Source: JAIXWP01 sp964428835 (lineage in GTDB: Bacteria; Bacteroidota; Bacteroidia; Flavobacteriales_D; Sanyastnellaceae). Taken from it: 64,000 nucleotides of DNA. The stretch lies in assembly GCA_964428835.1 (NCBI GenBank), contig CAYRZQ010000011.1:24665-88664 (forward strand). The letters run 5' to 3'. Numbering within the stretch: the first letter of the stretch is position 1; every line of letters begins with the position of its first letter. A program made the translations under genes and the position numbers. Shown here piece by piece: positions 8,005-16,791 of the stretch. A model generated the notes under the pieces. The model did no database searches, had not been told where the DNA came from, and saw nothing but the letters and a program-made list of their open reading frames with translations.

Positions 8005-9530
8005 TCGTTACAGAAACCTCCAAAAATTTCCAGTAAGAGTAATAAATCATTCGCACCTATTACTCCATTTCCATCGATATCTCCTGGACAATCTGAAGCA
8101 GTTGCAAATTGACACGTGCCGTCATCAAGAGAAGCTTGAGGATCAAAATTAGAAGCGTTTGCATAAGTGCAACCAGGTATTCCTCCCATTATTACCCAAG
8201 GAATCTGATTGGAACTGCGCGTGCATTCACCGTTGCTCGCATTCACTGAATACAGTCCTGCAACAGCCGGTGAGAGCGTCTGTGCTGTTTGTCCAGAAAT
8301 AATTTGGTTGTTGTTGTACCACCAATACTGATTGGCAGAAGTAGATTCCAATTGTCCAGCTCCGTTCAGAGAAATTACTGGAGCGAACGTGCCGCAACTA
8401 TCTTTAATTTTTGCAATCGTACCACCTTGACGCACGATATAAATTTCACCAGCACTATCTTCTTGAATAGAAGTAATTGCACCACCTCCTGGGCCATAGT
8501 TGGTCGAGGTCCATCCATTAGCGGCGCTGCCAGCGATACCATAGATATCGCCATCACAATAGTCGGTGAAGAAATAAATTCCACTCATGGCTGGATATTT
8601 TGCACCACGATAAACGACGCCTCCCGTTATCGAACAAAAATTTGTGGGCGCCGAATGAGAATAAACTTGAACAGGTGCGAGCATGGTTGACTGTGCAGCG
8701 CAACCAGCAGTATTGTATGCAGCATTTCCTTCATAGCAGCGCCAGCCATAATTTTCCCCTCCTGTTGAAGTAGAAGGCGTCATATTCACCTCTTCCCACG
8801 CATTTTGTCCAACGTCTGCCAACCATAAATCTCCTGTTTGACGATCAAAGGAAAACTTCCATGGGTTGCGCAAACCGTAAGACCATATTGCGGGTTGTGT
8901 ATTAGGCACGCCAACAAAAGGATTCGTTGGTGGAATAGAAAATGGATTTCCATTATCTACATCGATACGCAACATTTTTCCGAGAAGATCATTGAGATTC
9001 TGCGCGCGGTTTCCTGGGTCACCACCGCTTCCGCCGTCTCCCATACCAATATAAAGGTATCCATCAGGACCAAATGCTATATGACCTCCATTGTGATTTC
9101 CGAAGGGTTGAGCAATCGTCATAATCGTCGTCGCAGAGGAAGCATTCGCAACGTTAGGATCACCACTTACCTGATAGCGCGCGATGATTGTCGTGCCTGA
9201 GGTATTGGTATAATTGATATAAAAAAATCCATTAGTAGCATAGTTGGGGTGAAAAGCCATGCCTAATAATCCCTGTTCACCTCCTGTAGAAATCATACCT
9301 GTGATATCGAGAAACTTGCCTATATAAGCTCCCGTGGTATCAATAATCTCAATGTCACCCTGATTTTTTTCTAAAATAAAGAGACGATGATCTCCGCAAT
9401 GGTAGAGCCCAACAGGTCCGGAAAGTCCAGAATAAAATTCTTCGATTTCTATTTGAACTGGCGTAACGTTTTGAGTAAAGCCATTTAAGAAATTTAGTGT
9501 AAGAAGGAATAAAAGAAAAATATGGCGCAT
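8001..9530 (-). CDS. Secreted PQQ-dependent sugar dehydrogenase-like beta-propeller with Ca-binding tail
   Basis: 509 residues with a signal peptide (MRHIFLLFLLTLNFLNGFTQ). Residues 30-370 form the six-blade propeller of soluble aldose-sugar dehydrogenases: HNGGHIAFGPDGYLYIGMGD, then GNRAQNLNDLLGKMLRIDVD, and IWSYGLRNPWKFSFD. The tail holds a CTYANASNFDPQASLDDGTC motif, common in Flavobacteria, and ends with a dockerin/EF-hand-like loop DIDGNGVIGANDLL. No standard T9SS tail is visible. Expected to oxidise aldoses with PQQ in the periplasm or outside; substrate unknown. Confidence 0.87.
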   Translation of the reverse strand: MRHIFLLFLLTLNFLNGFTQNVTPVQIEIEEFYSGLSGPVGLYHCGDHRLFILEKNQGDIEIIDTTGAYIGKFLDITGMISTGGEQGLLGMAFHPNYATNGFFYINYTNTSGTTIIARYQVSGDPNVANASSATTIMTIAQPFGNHNGGHIAFGPDGYLYIGMGDGGSGGDPGNRAQNLNDLLGKMLRIDVDNGNPFSIPPTNPFVGVPNTQPAIWSYGLRNPWKFSFDRQTGDLWLADVGQNAWEEVNMTPSTSTGGENYGWRCYEGNAAYNTAGCAAQSTMLAPVQVYSHSAPTNFCSITGGVVYRGAKYPAMSGIYFFTDYCDGDIYGIAGSAANGWTSTNYGPGGGAITSIQEDSAGEIYIVRQGGTIAKIKDSCGTFAPVISLNGAGQLESTSANQYWWYNNNQIISGQTAQTLSPAVAGLYSVNASNGECTRSSNQIPWVIMGGIPGCTYANASNFDPQASLDDGTCQFATASDCPGDIDGNGVIGANDLLLLLEIFGGFCND

Positions 9531-9582
9531 AGGGGTTTAGATTTTAATCAAATATAATGAATACATGAATTCACATTTGAGT

Positions 9583-9590
9583 TAAGTTTG
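9583..9590 (+). promoter_or_regulatory. -7 box directly before a GTG start
   Basis: TAAGTTTG matches TAnnTTTG and ends only 4 nt before the GTG at 9595, so the transcript would have almost no leader. Confidence 0.5.
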
Positions 9591-9594
9591 AACC

Positions 9595-10725
9595 GTGAGG
9601 CAATTGATATTGACATTATTTCTGATCCTTCTTCATGCAAGTGTCAGCGCGCAAAGCCGGGCAAGGCAAGACAGCAGCGCTACTACATCACTGCATTGGA
9701 CGATTCAACCTCAGTTTGGCTTCATCATCCCACATCGTTCTGAAATGCTTCATCTCATTCAAGGGCATTCCAGAGGGATCAACCTTCAATTGTTGAGACA
9801 AACAAGCGGAAAAAAAGCCTGGGAACGCAACTATCAATGCCCAGAAGTTGGTGCCGATTTATATTACAACTTTACTGGAAATGCAGAACAATTGGGGCAT
9901 CAACTTGCACTCTCCTATTTTGTAAGGCTCCCAATTCGCCGTCTCAAGATTGCGACGACGAGAACTAAATTTTTCAACCATACTTTGGGACTTGGAATAG
10001 GTATGGGATATAATACTAAGACTTGGGACCTTGAAACGAATACACAAGCTCAAGTGATTGGGTCTCACATCAACGCGGCATTATCTATCGAATACCTCGC
10101 TCATTTTTTTTCATCCAAAAAAATCGCTTTAAGCGGTGGAATGCGATTGACACATTTTTCAAATGGCGCTTTCAGTTTACCAAATCTGGGTACAAATAAC
10201 ATCGCGCTCGTGCTCAATCTCACTCAAAAATCGAAACAGCCATTGCAAAAAGAAAATTCGAGAGATAAGGTCAATCGTAAGAATTCTCTAATGGTATCGC
10301 TCACCGGTGGGTTGAAGGAAATTCCGCCGCCCTATGGAAAGAAATACGGTAGTGTGACCTTCAATGCTATTGGACAAAGAAGATTCACCTACAAATCTTC
10401 GCTGGCAGTAGGTAGTGAAGTGATGTTTAATAGCGCAGTTAAAACGCTTCGCAATCGCAACTCTGAGACCACCACTGGCTGGGAAAAAAATGCACAGTTA
10501 AGTATGGTGATAGGTTATGGTTTGAATTTCGATAGATTACAATTGAGAATACTGCAAGGTTTCTATGTACTAAATCCCTGGCAAGCTGATGGATTATTCT
10601 ATCAACGAGTAACTCTATGTTATCACATCACTGATAGGCTCCAAGCACTCATAGGTTTGAAAACGCACTTTGCAAAAGCCGATCATTCAGAAATTGGAAT
10701 AGGATATACGATACATGGTAAATAA
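9595..10725 (+). CDS. Acyloxyacyl hydrolase / PagL-like lipid A deacylase, outer membrane
   Basis: 376 residues from a GTG start. The start is fixed by the signal peptide that follows at once (RQLILTLFLILLHASVSAQ). The first 210 residues resemble lipid A 3-O-deacylase PagL as found in Bacteroidota: a barrel with the catalytic H187-x-S189 pair in LTHFSNGAFSLPNLGTNN. A second half (about 230-376) looks like additional barrel strands. The enzyme removes an acyl chain from lipid A in the outer membrane. The 3' end overlaps the next gene by 11 nt, indicating one operon. Confidence 0.8.
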   Translation: MRQLILTLFLILLHASVSAQSRARQDSSATTSLHWTIQPQFGFIIPHRSEMLHLIQGHSRGINLQLLRQTSGKKAWERNYQCPEVGADLYYNFTGNAEQLGHQLALSYFVRLPIRRLKIATTRTKFFNHTLGLGIGMGYNTKTWDLETNTQAQVIGSHINAALSIEYLAHFFSSKKIALSGGMRLTHFSNGAFSLPNLGTNNIALVLNLTQKSKQPLQKENSRDKVNRKNSLMVSLTGGLKEIPPPYGKKYGSVTFNAIGQRRFTYKSSLAVGSEVMFNSAVKTLRNRNSETTTGWEKNAQLSMVIGYGLNFDRLQLRILQGFYVLNPWQADGLFYQRVTLCYHITDRLQALIGLKTHFAKADHSEIGIGYTIHGK

Positions 10726-11446
10726 AATTATTTACATATTAGTCGTATTGATTCTTGTTTCATGCAACAAGGAAAGTGCTCCTGATTGTTTCAAAAAAGC
10801 CGGCGATACTGCCATGATAAAGCGCAGCCTTCCTTCATTCGACAAAGTGGACATCAGTGATTACATTTATATTGAACTCATTCAAAGCGATCAACACTAT
10901 GTAGAGATTATCGGGCCCCGAAATCTGTTGAACAAAATAGAAACCGATGTTGATGGAACCACTTTGTTTGTGAGCAATGGTAATACTTGTAATTTTGTGA
11001 GATCCTTCAAAAATGATATTACCGTAAAAATATTTTCTCCTAATATTCAAGACATTCAGAATAGAGGAACAGGTGATATCGTTACACCCGACACATTGCA
11101 TTATGATTACTTAAAAATTGAGAATCGCCATGCTGCTGGTGATATCCATATAAATTTTATTGGAGATAGTTTAGCAGCATTCACTCAAACAGGAGTTGCT
11201 AATTTTACTTTAAGTGGTAGAGTATTCAAAGCGGAATTATTCAATCAAGGGGTCGGAAAAATTGAAGCTTCACAATTAATAGCTGAACAGACATATATCA
11301 ATAACTCTTCTATTAATGACATCGTAGCTTATAGCCGCGGCTATTTGTATGCAATAAATCATTTCTCTGGTGATATAAAAGTGTTCGGCAGTCCTTTATT
11401 AAGAGACATTATTAGAGAAGGATCCGGAAGTATCATTGTGGAATAA
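10715..11446 (+). CDS. GIN-domain (DUF2807) lipoprotein
   Basis: 243 residues with a lipoprotein signal (LVLILVSCNKE, cysteine 17). The rest is a right-handed beta-solenoid of the 'putative auto-transporter adhesin, head GIN' type: FDKVDISDYIYIELIQ at the start, then regular strands with G-T-G-D and G-A/S-G-x turns (RGTGDIV, REGSGSIIVE). Family members are common in Bacteroidetes and their function is unclear. The overlap with the PagL-like gene suggests a role at the same membrane. Confidence 0.85.
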   Translation: MVNKIIYILVVLILVSCNKESAPDCFKKAGDTAMIKRSLPSFDKVDISDYIYIELIQSDQHYVEIIGPRNLLNKIETDVDGTTLFVSNGNTCNFVRSFKNDITVKIFSPNIQDIQNRGTGDIVTPDTLHYDYLKIENRHAAGDIHINFIGDSLAAFTQTGVANFTLSGRVFKAELFNQGVGKIEASQLIAEQTYINNSSINDIVAYSRGYLYAINHFSGDIKVFGSPLLRDIIREGSGSIIVE

Positions 11447-11449
11447 TGA

Positions 11450-11854
11450 TTATTCGAAGTACTTTTTCAATTCCTGAATAATCTCCTCGGGACACCTTAC
11501 GGGCCGACCAGATGATGCATCAACGAAGACCAAAGTAGTGGAAGCCGTATTTAGCAATTGATCCCCTCTGTAGGTTTGATACTCAAATTGAATTCTTGCC
11601 GCAGGCAATGCGGTGATGTGTGACTTGATGACAAGTTCATCATCGTAGTGCGCGGGCAAGATATATTTGATTGAATACTCTGCAACAGGAAGTAAAATTC
11701 CTCTGTCTTCAAGTGATTTATAACTTACACCGAGCTGACGTAAGGATTCTACACGAGCTACCTCAAAATAAGTAGCGTAGTTTCCATAATAAACATAGCC
11801 CATGCGGTCTGTTTCGGCGTAGCGAACGCGAATAACAATTTGTGAAGAATACAT
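11450..11854 (-). CDS. YbgC/FadM-like acyl-CoA thioesterase (hotdog fold)
   Basis: 134 residues, the standard single-hotdog length. The 4HBT signature is at the N-terminus, RVRYAETDRMGYVYYGNY, with the catalytic Asp and the following MGYVYY helix start. The inner strand IKYILPAHYDDELVIKSHI follows. Such enzymes hydrolyse short or aromatic acyl-CoA thioesters in the cytoplasm. It converges on the GIN gene with 3 nt between stops and is divergent from dnaA. Confidence 0.9.
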   Translation of the reverse strand: MYSSQIVIRVRYAETDRMGYVYYGNYATYFEVARVESLRQLGVSYKSLEDRGILLPVAEYSIKYILPAHYDDELVIKSHITALPAARIQFEYQTYRGDQLLNTASTTLVFVDASSGRPVRCPEEIIQELKKYFE

Positions 11855-12230
11855 AGTGCAATATAGAATGAAATGTTAGTACACATTACAACACAACTTA
11901 TCAGAACTTCGGTATGAGTTGTTTAAAACACGTCATGAAATCTTACACAAAAATTTCTCGTTTTTTATTTTGAAAGCTTAATGTGGTGAAAAGTAGGCGA
12001 TTAATAAAAGTGAGTTGAAGCGCTCAAATAAGACCTGTCAGAAATGCTGATAAGTCAAGGGTTTCGGAAAAATTGTTAGAATGTCAAACTTTCTAAAAAG
12101 TCAATAGGTAAAACTTTTTTTTTTTCACTTTTTTCATCATTCTTTTGTCACGCTTTAGACGACTTCTATTATTTTAGCCGTTCTAAACCTACGAATTCTA
12201 CATTTACCGAATTAACCATACTTAATAAGA
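11855..12230. other. AT-rich intergenic region upstream of dnaA
   Basis: 376 bp without a supportable gene. It holds a long T tract near 12115 and the dnaA promoter at its end. Only one weak DnaA-box-like 9-mer is visible (TGTGGTGAA at 11982-11990, two mismatches), so I do not call it a replication origin. Confidence 0.6.
12144..12177 (+). promoter_or_regulatory. Putative dnaA promoter
   Basis: TTTG at 12144-12147 and, after 22 nt, TATTTTAG at 12170-12177, which matches TAnnTTTG in 7 of 8 positions. The ATG lies 53 nt further on. Confidence 0.45.
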
Positions 12231-13661
12231 ATGAATAAGGACCATAATCAGGTTTGGCAAAATTGCCTCGACGTAATTAAGGACAATGTAAGTCCACAAG
12301 GATTTAAAACCTGGTTTGAGCCTATTAAACCCGTTAAACTCGACGAGAGTGTGTTGACGATTCAAGTTCCATCTCAATTCTTTTATGAGTGGCTTGAAGA
12401 GCATTATGTATCACTGCTAAAGAAAATCATTCGCAAGGAACTCGGACCAGAAGGAAGATTGGAGTATTCCATCATCATGGAAAACAATCTGAATAATTCG
12501 AATCCGTACACTATCAAAGTTCCTACGAGCAATCGCAAGGCAGTGAAGAATGCTCCTGTGAGCATGCCGTTGGATCTGGGAGAGGCTCCAATCAAAAACC
12601 CATTTATTATCCCTGGCCTTCGCAAGTTGAATGTGGATTCGAATTTGAATCCAAATTATTCTTTTGAGAATTTTATCGAAGGAGATTGCAACAGACTCGC
12701 ACGCAGCGCTGGTTTTGCTGTAGCTGGCAAGCCTGGTGGAACAGCCTTCAACCCGCTACTTATATATGGTGGTGTAGGTCTTGGAAAAACACACTTGGCG
12801 CACGCTATCGGAATTGAGATCAAGAATAAGTTTCCTGAAAAAACTGTACTTTATGTTAGTTCAGAAAAGTTCACGCACCAATTCATTGATGCCGTTCGCA
12901 ACAATACTGTAAACGATTTTTCTCATTTCTACCAAATGATGGATGTACTCATTATCGATGACGTACAATTCTTCAGCGGTAAGGAAAAGACACAAGATGT
13001 ATTCTTCCACATCTTCAATCATTTGCACCAAACAGGAAAGCAAATCATTTTGACAAGTGACAAGCCTCCTGTTGAAATGCAAGGTATGGAGCAGCGCTTG
13101 CTCTCTCGTTTCAAGTGGGGTTTGAGCGCAGATCTTCAGGTGCCTTCTTTGGAAACGCGCATCGCGATTCTCAAAAAGAAAATGTATGCTGATGGTATCG
13201 ATCTTCCAGATGAAGTAGTAGAATACCTTGCTTATAGCATCACCACAAACGTGCGTGAATTGGAAGGTGCATTGATCTCTTTAATAGCTCAATCTTCACT
13301 CAATAAAAAATCAATCAACCTTGACCTTGCCAAGCAGATGATTGATAAGTTCGTGAAGAACACCGCGCGTGAAGTGAGCATCGATTACATTCAAAAAGTT
13401 GTGTGTGACTATTTTGATCTTCCTATTGAATTGTTGAAGAGCAAAACAAGAAAGAGAGAAATCGTACAGGCACGTCAGATTGCGATGTACTTCGCCAAGA
13501 AGATGACCAAGAGCAGCCTTGCCAGCATTGGCGCACACTGCGGTGGAAAAGACCACGCTACGGTTCTTCACGCTTGTCGCACGGTAAATAACTTACAAGA
13601 AACCGATAAGCACTTCAGAAAATATTTAGAAGATCTCGAAAAGAAATTGAGCATCGCCTAA
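12231..13661 (+). CDS. dnaA: Chromosomal replication initiator DnaA
   Basis: 476 residues, full length. Domain I begins VWQNCLDVIKDNVSPQGFKTWFEPI. Domain III has the Walker A GGVGLGKTHL (K186), Walker B LIIDDVQF and the sensor and arginine-finger region QRLLSRFKWGLSADLQ. Domain IV ends with the DnaA-box binding helix-turn-helix SLASIGAHCGGKDHATVLHACRTV. It binds DnaA boxes and opens the origin. It stands alone, flanked by a terminator. Confidence 0.98.
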   Translation: MNKDHNQVWQNCLDVIKDNVSPQGFKTWFEPIKPVKLDESVLTIQVPSQFFYEWLEEHYVSLLKKIIRKELGPEGRLEYSIIMENNLNNSNPYTIKVPTSNRKAVKNAPVSMPLDLGEAPIKNPFIIPGLRKLNVDSNLNPNYSFENFIEGDCNRLARSAGFAVAGKPGGTAFNPLLIYGGVGLGKTHLAHAIGIEIKNKFPEKTVLYVSSEKFTHQFIDAVRNNTVNDFSHFYQMMDVLIIDDVQFFSGKEKTQDVFFHIFNHLHQTGKQIILTSDKPPVEMQGMEQRLLSRFKWGLSADLQVPSLETRIAILKKKMYADGIDLPDEVVEYLAYSITTNVRELEGALISLIAQSSLNKKSINLDLAKQMIDKFVKNTAREVSIDYIQKVVCDYFDLPIELLKSKTRKREIVQARQIAMYFAKKMTKSSLASIGAHCGGKDHATVLHACRTVNNLQETDKHFRKYLEDLEKKLSIA

Positions 13662-13666
13662 AAAAC

Positions 13667-13701
13667 AAAGGGCTGTCATCATCCGATTGACAGCCCTTTT
13701 T
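13667..13701. terminator. Bidirectional terminator between dnaA and the SRPBCC gene
   Basis: A 12-bp stem, AAAGGGCTGTCA with TGACAGCCCTTT, around a 9-nt loop. T runs lie on both strands, so it can end dnaA (plus) and the converging SRPBCC gene (minus). Confidence 0.9.
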
Positions 13702-13716
13702 CATTATAAGGAATTT

Positions 13717-14247
13717 TTATTTTTCTGCCAGTTTTTTGATATTGGCCAAACCCTGATCATAGTCCTCTTCTATCGAGCTTTGAGCGCCAAAGATGACCAT
13801 CATACCGCGCAAAAGAAAAGGTACTTCTCCCCCTTCCATTGTCCAAGTCAATTTAGTACCAGCGCCTTCGGGAAGCATAGTGAAAGCAGCATAGGAAGTC
13901 TCATCCCAATCCTTAAATTTTAAAGAAGTACGAATCATAGAAGATGGAAGGATCTCTATGATTTCTTGCGTTCCGCTGCCTTGCGTTTCGCTTTCCCAAG
14001 TCATCGTATGACCAAGTGCTCCAGGGGTGCCTGTGATCTGATTCTTCATTTGTGTATCCTTAAGTTGCCAAGGCGACCACGAAGCCCATTGGTTAAAATC
14101 AGAAGTCAACGCATACACCTCTTCAATAGGAGCATTAATCGAAATAGAGCGAGTTGTTTCCAGTTTCTTTGGACCGATGATACTTAACACCGCATAGGTA
14201 CCAAGAACCAATAAAAAGCCTATTAAGGCCATTCTGAGAATTTTCAT
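13717..14247 (-). CDS. SRPBCC (polyketide cyclase / START-like) family protein, membrane-anchored
   Basis: 176 residues. Residues 5-22 form one hydrophobic segment (MALIGFLLVLGTYAVLSIIG), an anchor or uncleaved signal. The remainder is a helix-grip fold: TRSISINAPIEEVYALTSDFNQWASWSPW is the classic SRPBCC start, and the long C-terminal helix is present. These proteins bind small hydrophobic ligands, but the ligand cannot be inferred. No operon partner. Confidence 0.85.
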   Translation of the reverse strand: MKILRMALIGFLLVLGTYAVLSIIGPKKLETTRSISINAPIEEVYALTSDFNQWASWSPWQLKDTQMKNQITGTPGALGHTMTWESETQGSGTQEIIEILPSSMIRTSLKFKDWDETSYAAFTMLPEGAGTKLTWTMEGGEVPFLLRGMMVIFGAQSSIEEDYDQGLANIKKLAEK

Positions 14248-14365
14248 GATATTTAGAGGTTTAGTGATATGCAGCGAAGATAAAAATTTTTGTTTAGGAG
14301 CCTAAAAGTGAATATTTTGATTAAATAAGTGTAAAAAATACACTAAGTTTCCCCTCTAGAATTTT

Positions 14366-14373
14366 TACATTTG
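14366..14373 (+). promoter_or_regulatory. -7 box of the alpha-glucan operon
   Basis: TACATTTG matches TAnnTTTG exactly. It lies 22 nt before the ATG of the GH31 gene and is the only recognisable promoter ahead of the four-gene operon. Confidence 0.6.
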
Positions 14374-14395
14374 AACTTCGTATCAAAATAAAGAC

Positions 14396-16789
14396 ATGCA
14401 AGTATCAGCAAGGAACGAGAAATATTCAGCAAAATATTACCCCGGTATTATCAAAAACTGGGAGCAGAAAGGTAACTTTTTTTACTTCTATTCTGCCGAA
14501 ACACATCTCGAAGTGAGAGTGGTAAATGATAAAGTGATTCGCTTTCGCTACGCAGCAGACGGCACCTTTCACAGAGACTTTTCTTATGCTGTACCTGCAG
14601 AACTGCAAGACAGTCTCATTTCGCTTAGCGCATTTGATGATGGAGAAAATGTTGGCATCATTACAAAGCAAGTTAAGTGCTTTATTAATAAAACAAATAT
14701 GAGCATCAAGATCACCGACCACAGCGGACTGGTGATCAATGAAGACGAAGCTGGCTTCCATTGGCAACACTACCTTTGGAAAGGCGGGAAAATCGTTTAT
14801 TGCTCAAAAAAAATACAGCAGGAAGAAGTTTTCTACGGCCTTGGTGACAAGCCTTGTGAACTTCAACTGAGAGGTAAAAGATTTGAGAACTACGGCACGG
14901 ATGCCTACGCTTATGGTCCGGAAACAGATCCTCTCTATAAAAATATTCCATTCTATTATGGTTTGCATAATGGAAAAGCATACGGTATTTTCTTCGATAA
15001 TACCTTCAGAACATTGTTCGATTTCGGAAAAGAGCGCGATGATGTGACGAGTTTTTGGGCGCGTGGCGGAGAGATGTGTTATTACTTCATCTATGGACCA
15101 CAATTGTTAGAGGTCGCAGCTGAATATGCCAACCTTACTGGCAAACCAGAACTCCCACCGATGTGGGCATTAGGATATCATCAATGCAGATGGTCATATT
15201 ATCCAGATAGTAAAGTCAAGGAAGTGGCGAGTGAATTTAGAAGAAGAGGAATTCCTTGTGATGTAATGTATCTCGACATCGACTATATGGAGGGATTCCG
15301 TTGTTTTACATTTTCTAAAGATTATTTCCCCGATCCTAAAGGCCTTACTAAAACATTAGAAGATCACGGATTCAAAACAGTTGTGATCATTGACCCTGGA
15401 ATTAAAGTTGATCCCGAGTATTCAATTTATACTGATGGATTAAAGAATGATGTATTCTGTCGTCGACAAGACGGCGCACTCATGGAAGGTGATGTATGGC
15501 CTGGTAAATGTGTGTTTCCTGACTTTACCAATCCTAAAGTTAGAGATTGGTGGGCCGATTTATTTGGCGTTCTGATTGAGAACGGTGTTGCTGGTGTTTG
15601 GAACGACATGAACGAACCAGCAGTATTTGAAATCGGAACCTTCCCTGAGGATGTTCGCCATGATTATGACGGTGAAAGCGTGAGTCATCGCAAAGCGCAT
15701 AATGTGTATGGACACATGATGGCCAAAGCGACATGGCAAGGATTGAAAAAGTATATGATGCCAAAGCGTCCTTTTGTTATCACTCGAAGCGCATACTCTG
15801 GAATTCAAAAATGGAGCAGCGTGTGGACAGGTGATAACACCGCGACTTGGGAACATCTTTGGGTAGCATCACAGCAATGTCAACGCCTTGCTATTAGCGG
15901 AATTTCATTCGCGGGAAGCGACATCGGTGGTTTCATTGGAGAACCCGATGGGGAGCTATTCACACGATGGATTCAAATGGCTGCATTCCATCCTTTCATG
16001 CGCACACATAGTGCGAGCAATGAAACAGGCTTTGATCAAGAACCTTGGAGTTTCGGTCCGTTCTACGAAGCAATTTGTAAGCGCTTCATTCAGATGCGCT
16101 ATCGCCTTCTACCCTATTTGTACACTACATTCTGGCAAAACTACCGATATGGCACTCCCATGTTGCGCCCGTTAGTTTTTGTTGATCAAGAAAATAAAGA
16201 TACTTATCTGCGCAATGAAGAATTCATGATTGGCGATCACCTTCTTCTTGCACCGGTATCTGCACCTGGTGAAAAAACCAAGCGCGTTTATCTTCCAAAA
16301 GGAGGATGGTATTATAACTGGAATGACCAATATCACAAGGGTTCACAAGAAGTGACCGTAGCAGCACCTATTCAACATATTCCATTGTTTATTCGTGAAG
16401 GAGCTATTATTCCTGCGTGGCCTCAAATGCAATATGTAGGTGAGAAAAAAGTGAAAGAGGTAACGCTACATGTATTCTATAAAGAAGGTAAAGAAGAAAG
16501 CTTCCTCTATCTAGATGATGGAGACAACATGGGATACAAAAACAGCAATTATCGCATCGTGCGCTTCGAGGTAAAAGGTACTAAATCGTCGTTCAGTATT
16601 CGTCAACATACCATTGGTAATTATGACGACACCATCGAAAAGTATAAAATCGTTATTACAGGCCTTCCCTATGCTGCGAAGGAATTTACCGTGGATGGAA
16701 AACATCACAACATCGGTAAGCGCAATCAGGCAATAGGAAAAATGAAATTCAATGTGGACAAGAACTTCCACGAAATTATTCTGAAGTAA
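14396..16789 (+). CDS. GH31 alpha-glucosidase
   Basis: 797 residues, no signal peptide, so cytoplasmic. After the N-terminal beta-sandwich comes the barrel with MWALGYHQCRWSYYPD. The nucleophile is D404 in GVWNDMNEP, the acid/base D480 in VWTGDN, and the GSDIGGF loop and RTHSA are present. GH31 enzymes release glucose from the non-reducing end of alpha-glucans or transfer it. It leads the operon and is followed 2 nt later by glgE. It may trim alpha-1,4/1,6 glucans or process maltose made or consumed by the pathway. Linkage specificity cannot be read from sequence alone. Confidence 0.93.
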   Translation: MQVSARNEKYSAKYYPGIIKNWEQKGNFFYFYSAETHLEVRVVNDKVIRFRYAADGTFHRDFSYAVPAELQDSLISLSAFDDGENVGIITKQVKCFINKTNMSIKITDHSGLVINEDEAGFHWQHYLWKGGKIVYCSKKIQQEEVFYGLGDKPCELQLRGKRFENYGTDAYAYGPETDPLYKNIPFYYGLHNGKAYGIFFDNTFRTLFDFGKERDDVTSFWARGGEMCYYFIYGPQLLEVAAEYANLTGKPELPPMWALGYHQCRWSYYPDSKVKEVASEFRRRGIPCDVMYLDIDYMEGFRCFTFSKDYFPDPKGLTKTLEDHGFKTVVIIDPGIKVDPEYSIYTDGLKNDVFCRRQDGALMEGDVWPGKCVFPDFTNPKVRDWWADLFGVLIENGVAGVWNDMNEPAVFEIGTFPEDVRHDYDGESVSHRKAHNVYGHMMAKATWQGLKKYMMPKRPFVITRSAYSGIQKWSSVWTGDNTATWEHLWVASQQCQRLAISGISFAGSDIGGFIGEPDGELFTRWIQMAAFHPFMRTHSASNETGFDQEPWSFGPFYEAICKRFIQMRYRLLPYLYTTFWQNYRYGTPMLRPLVFVDQENKDTYLRNEEFMIGDHLLLAPVSAPGEKTKRVYLPKGGWYYNWNDQYHKGSQEVTVAAPIQHIPLFIREGAIIPAWPQMQYVGEKKVKEVTLHVFYKEGKEESFLYLDDGDNMGYKNSNYRIVRFEVKGTKSSFSIRQHTIGNYDDTIEKYKIVITGLPYAAKEFTVDGKHHNIGKRNQAIGKMKFNVDKNFHEIILK

Positions 16790-16791
16790 TC

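Noticed and set aside
11877..11883. TAGTACA upstream of the thioesterase/dnaA region as a fifth ECF promoter
   Set aside because: No GACAAAC-like element 12 nt further on; the same holds for heptamers at 10566, 25723, 53223 and 55928.
11855..12230. Replication origin upstream of dnaA
   Set aside because: Only one 9-mer with two mismatches to a DnaA box; no cluster of boxes.
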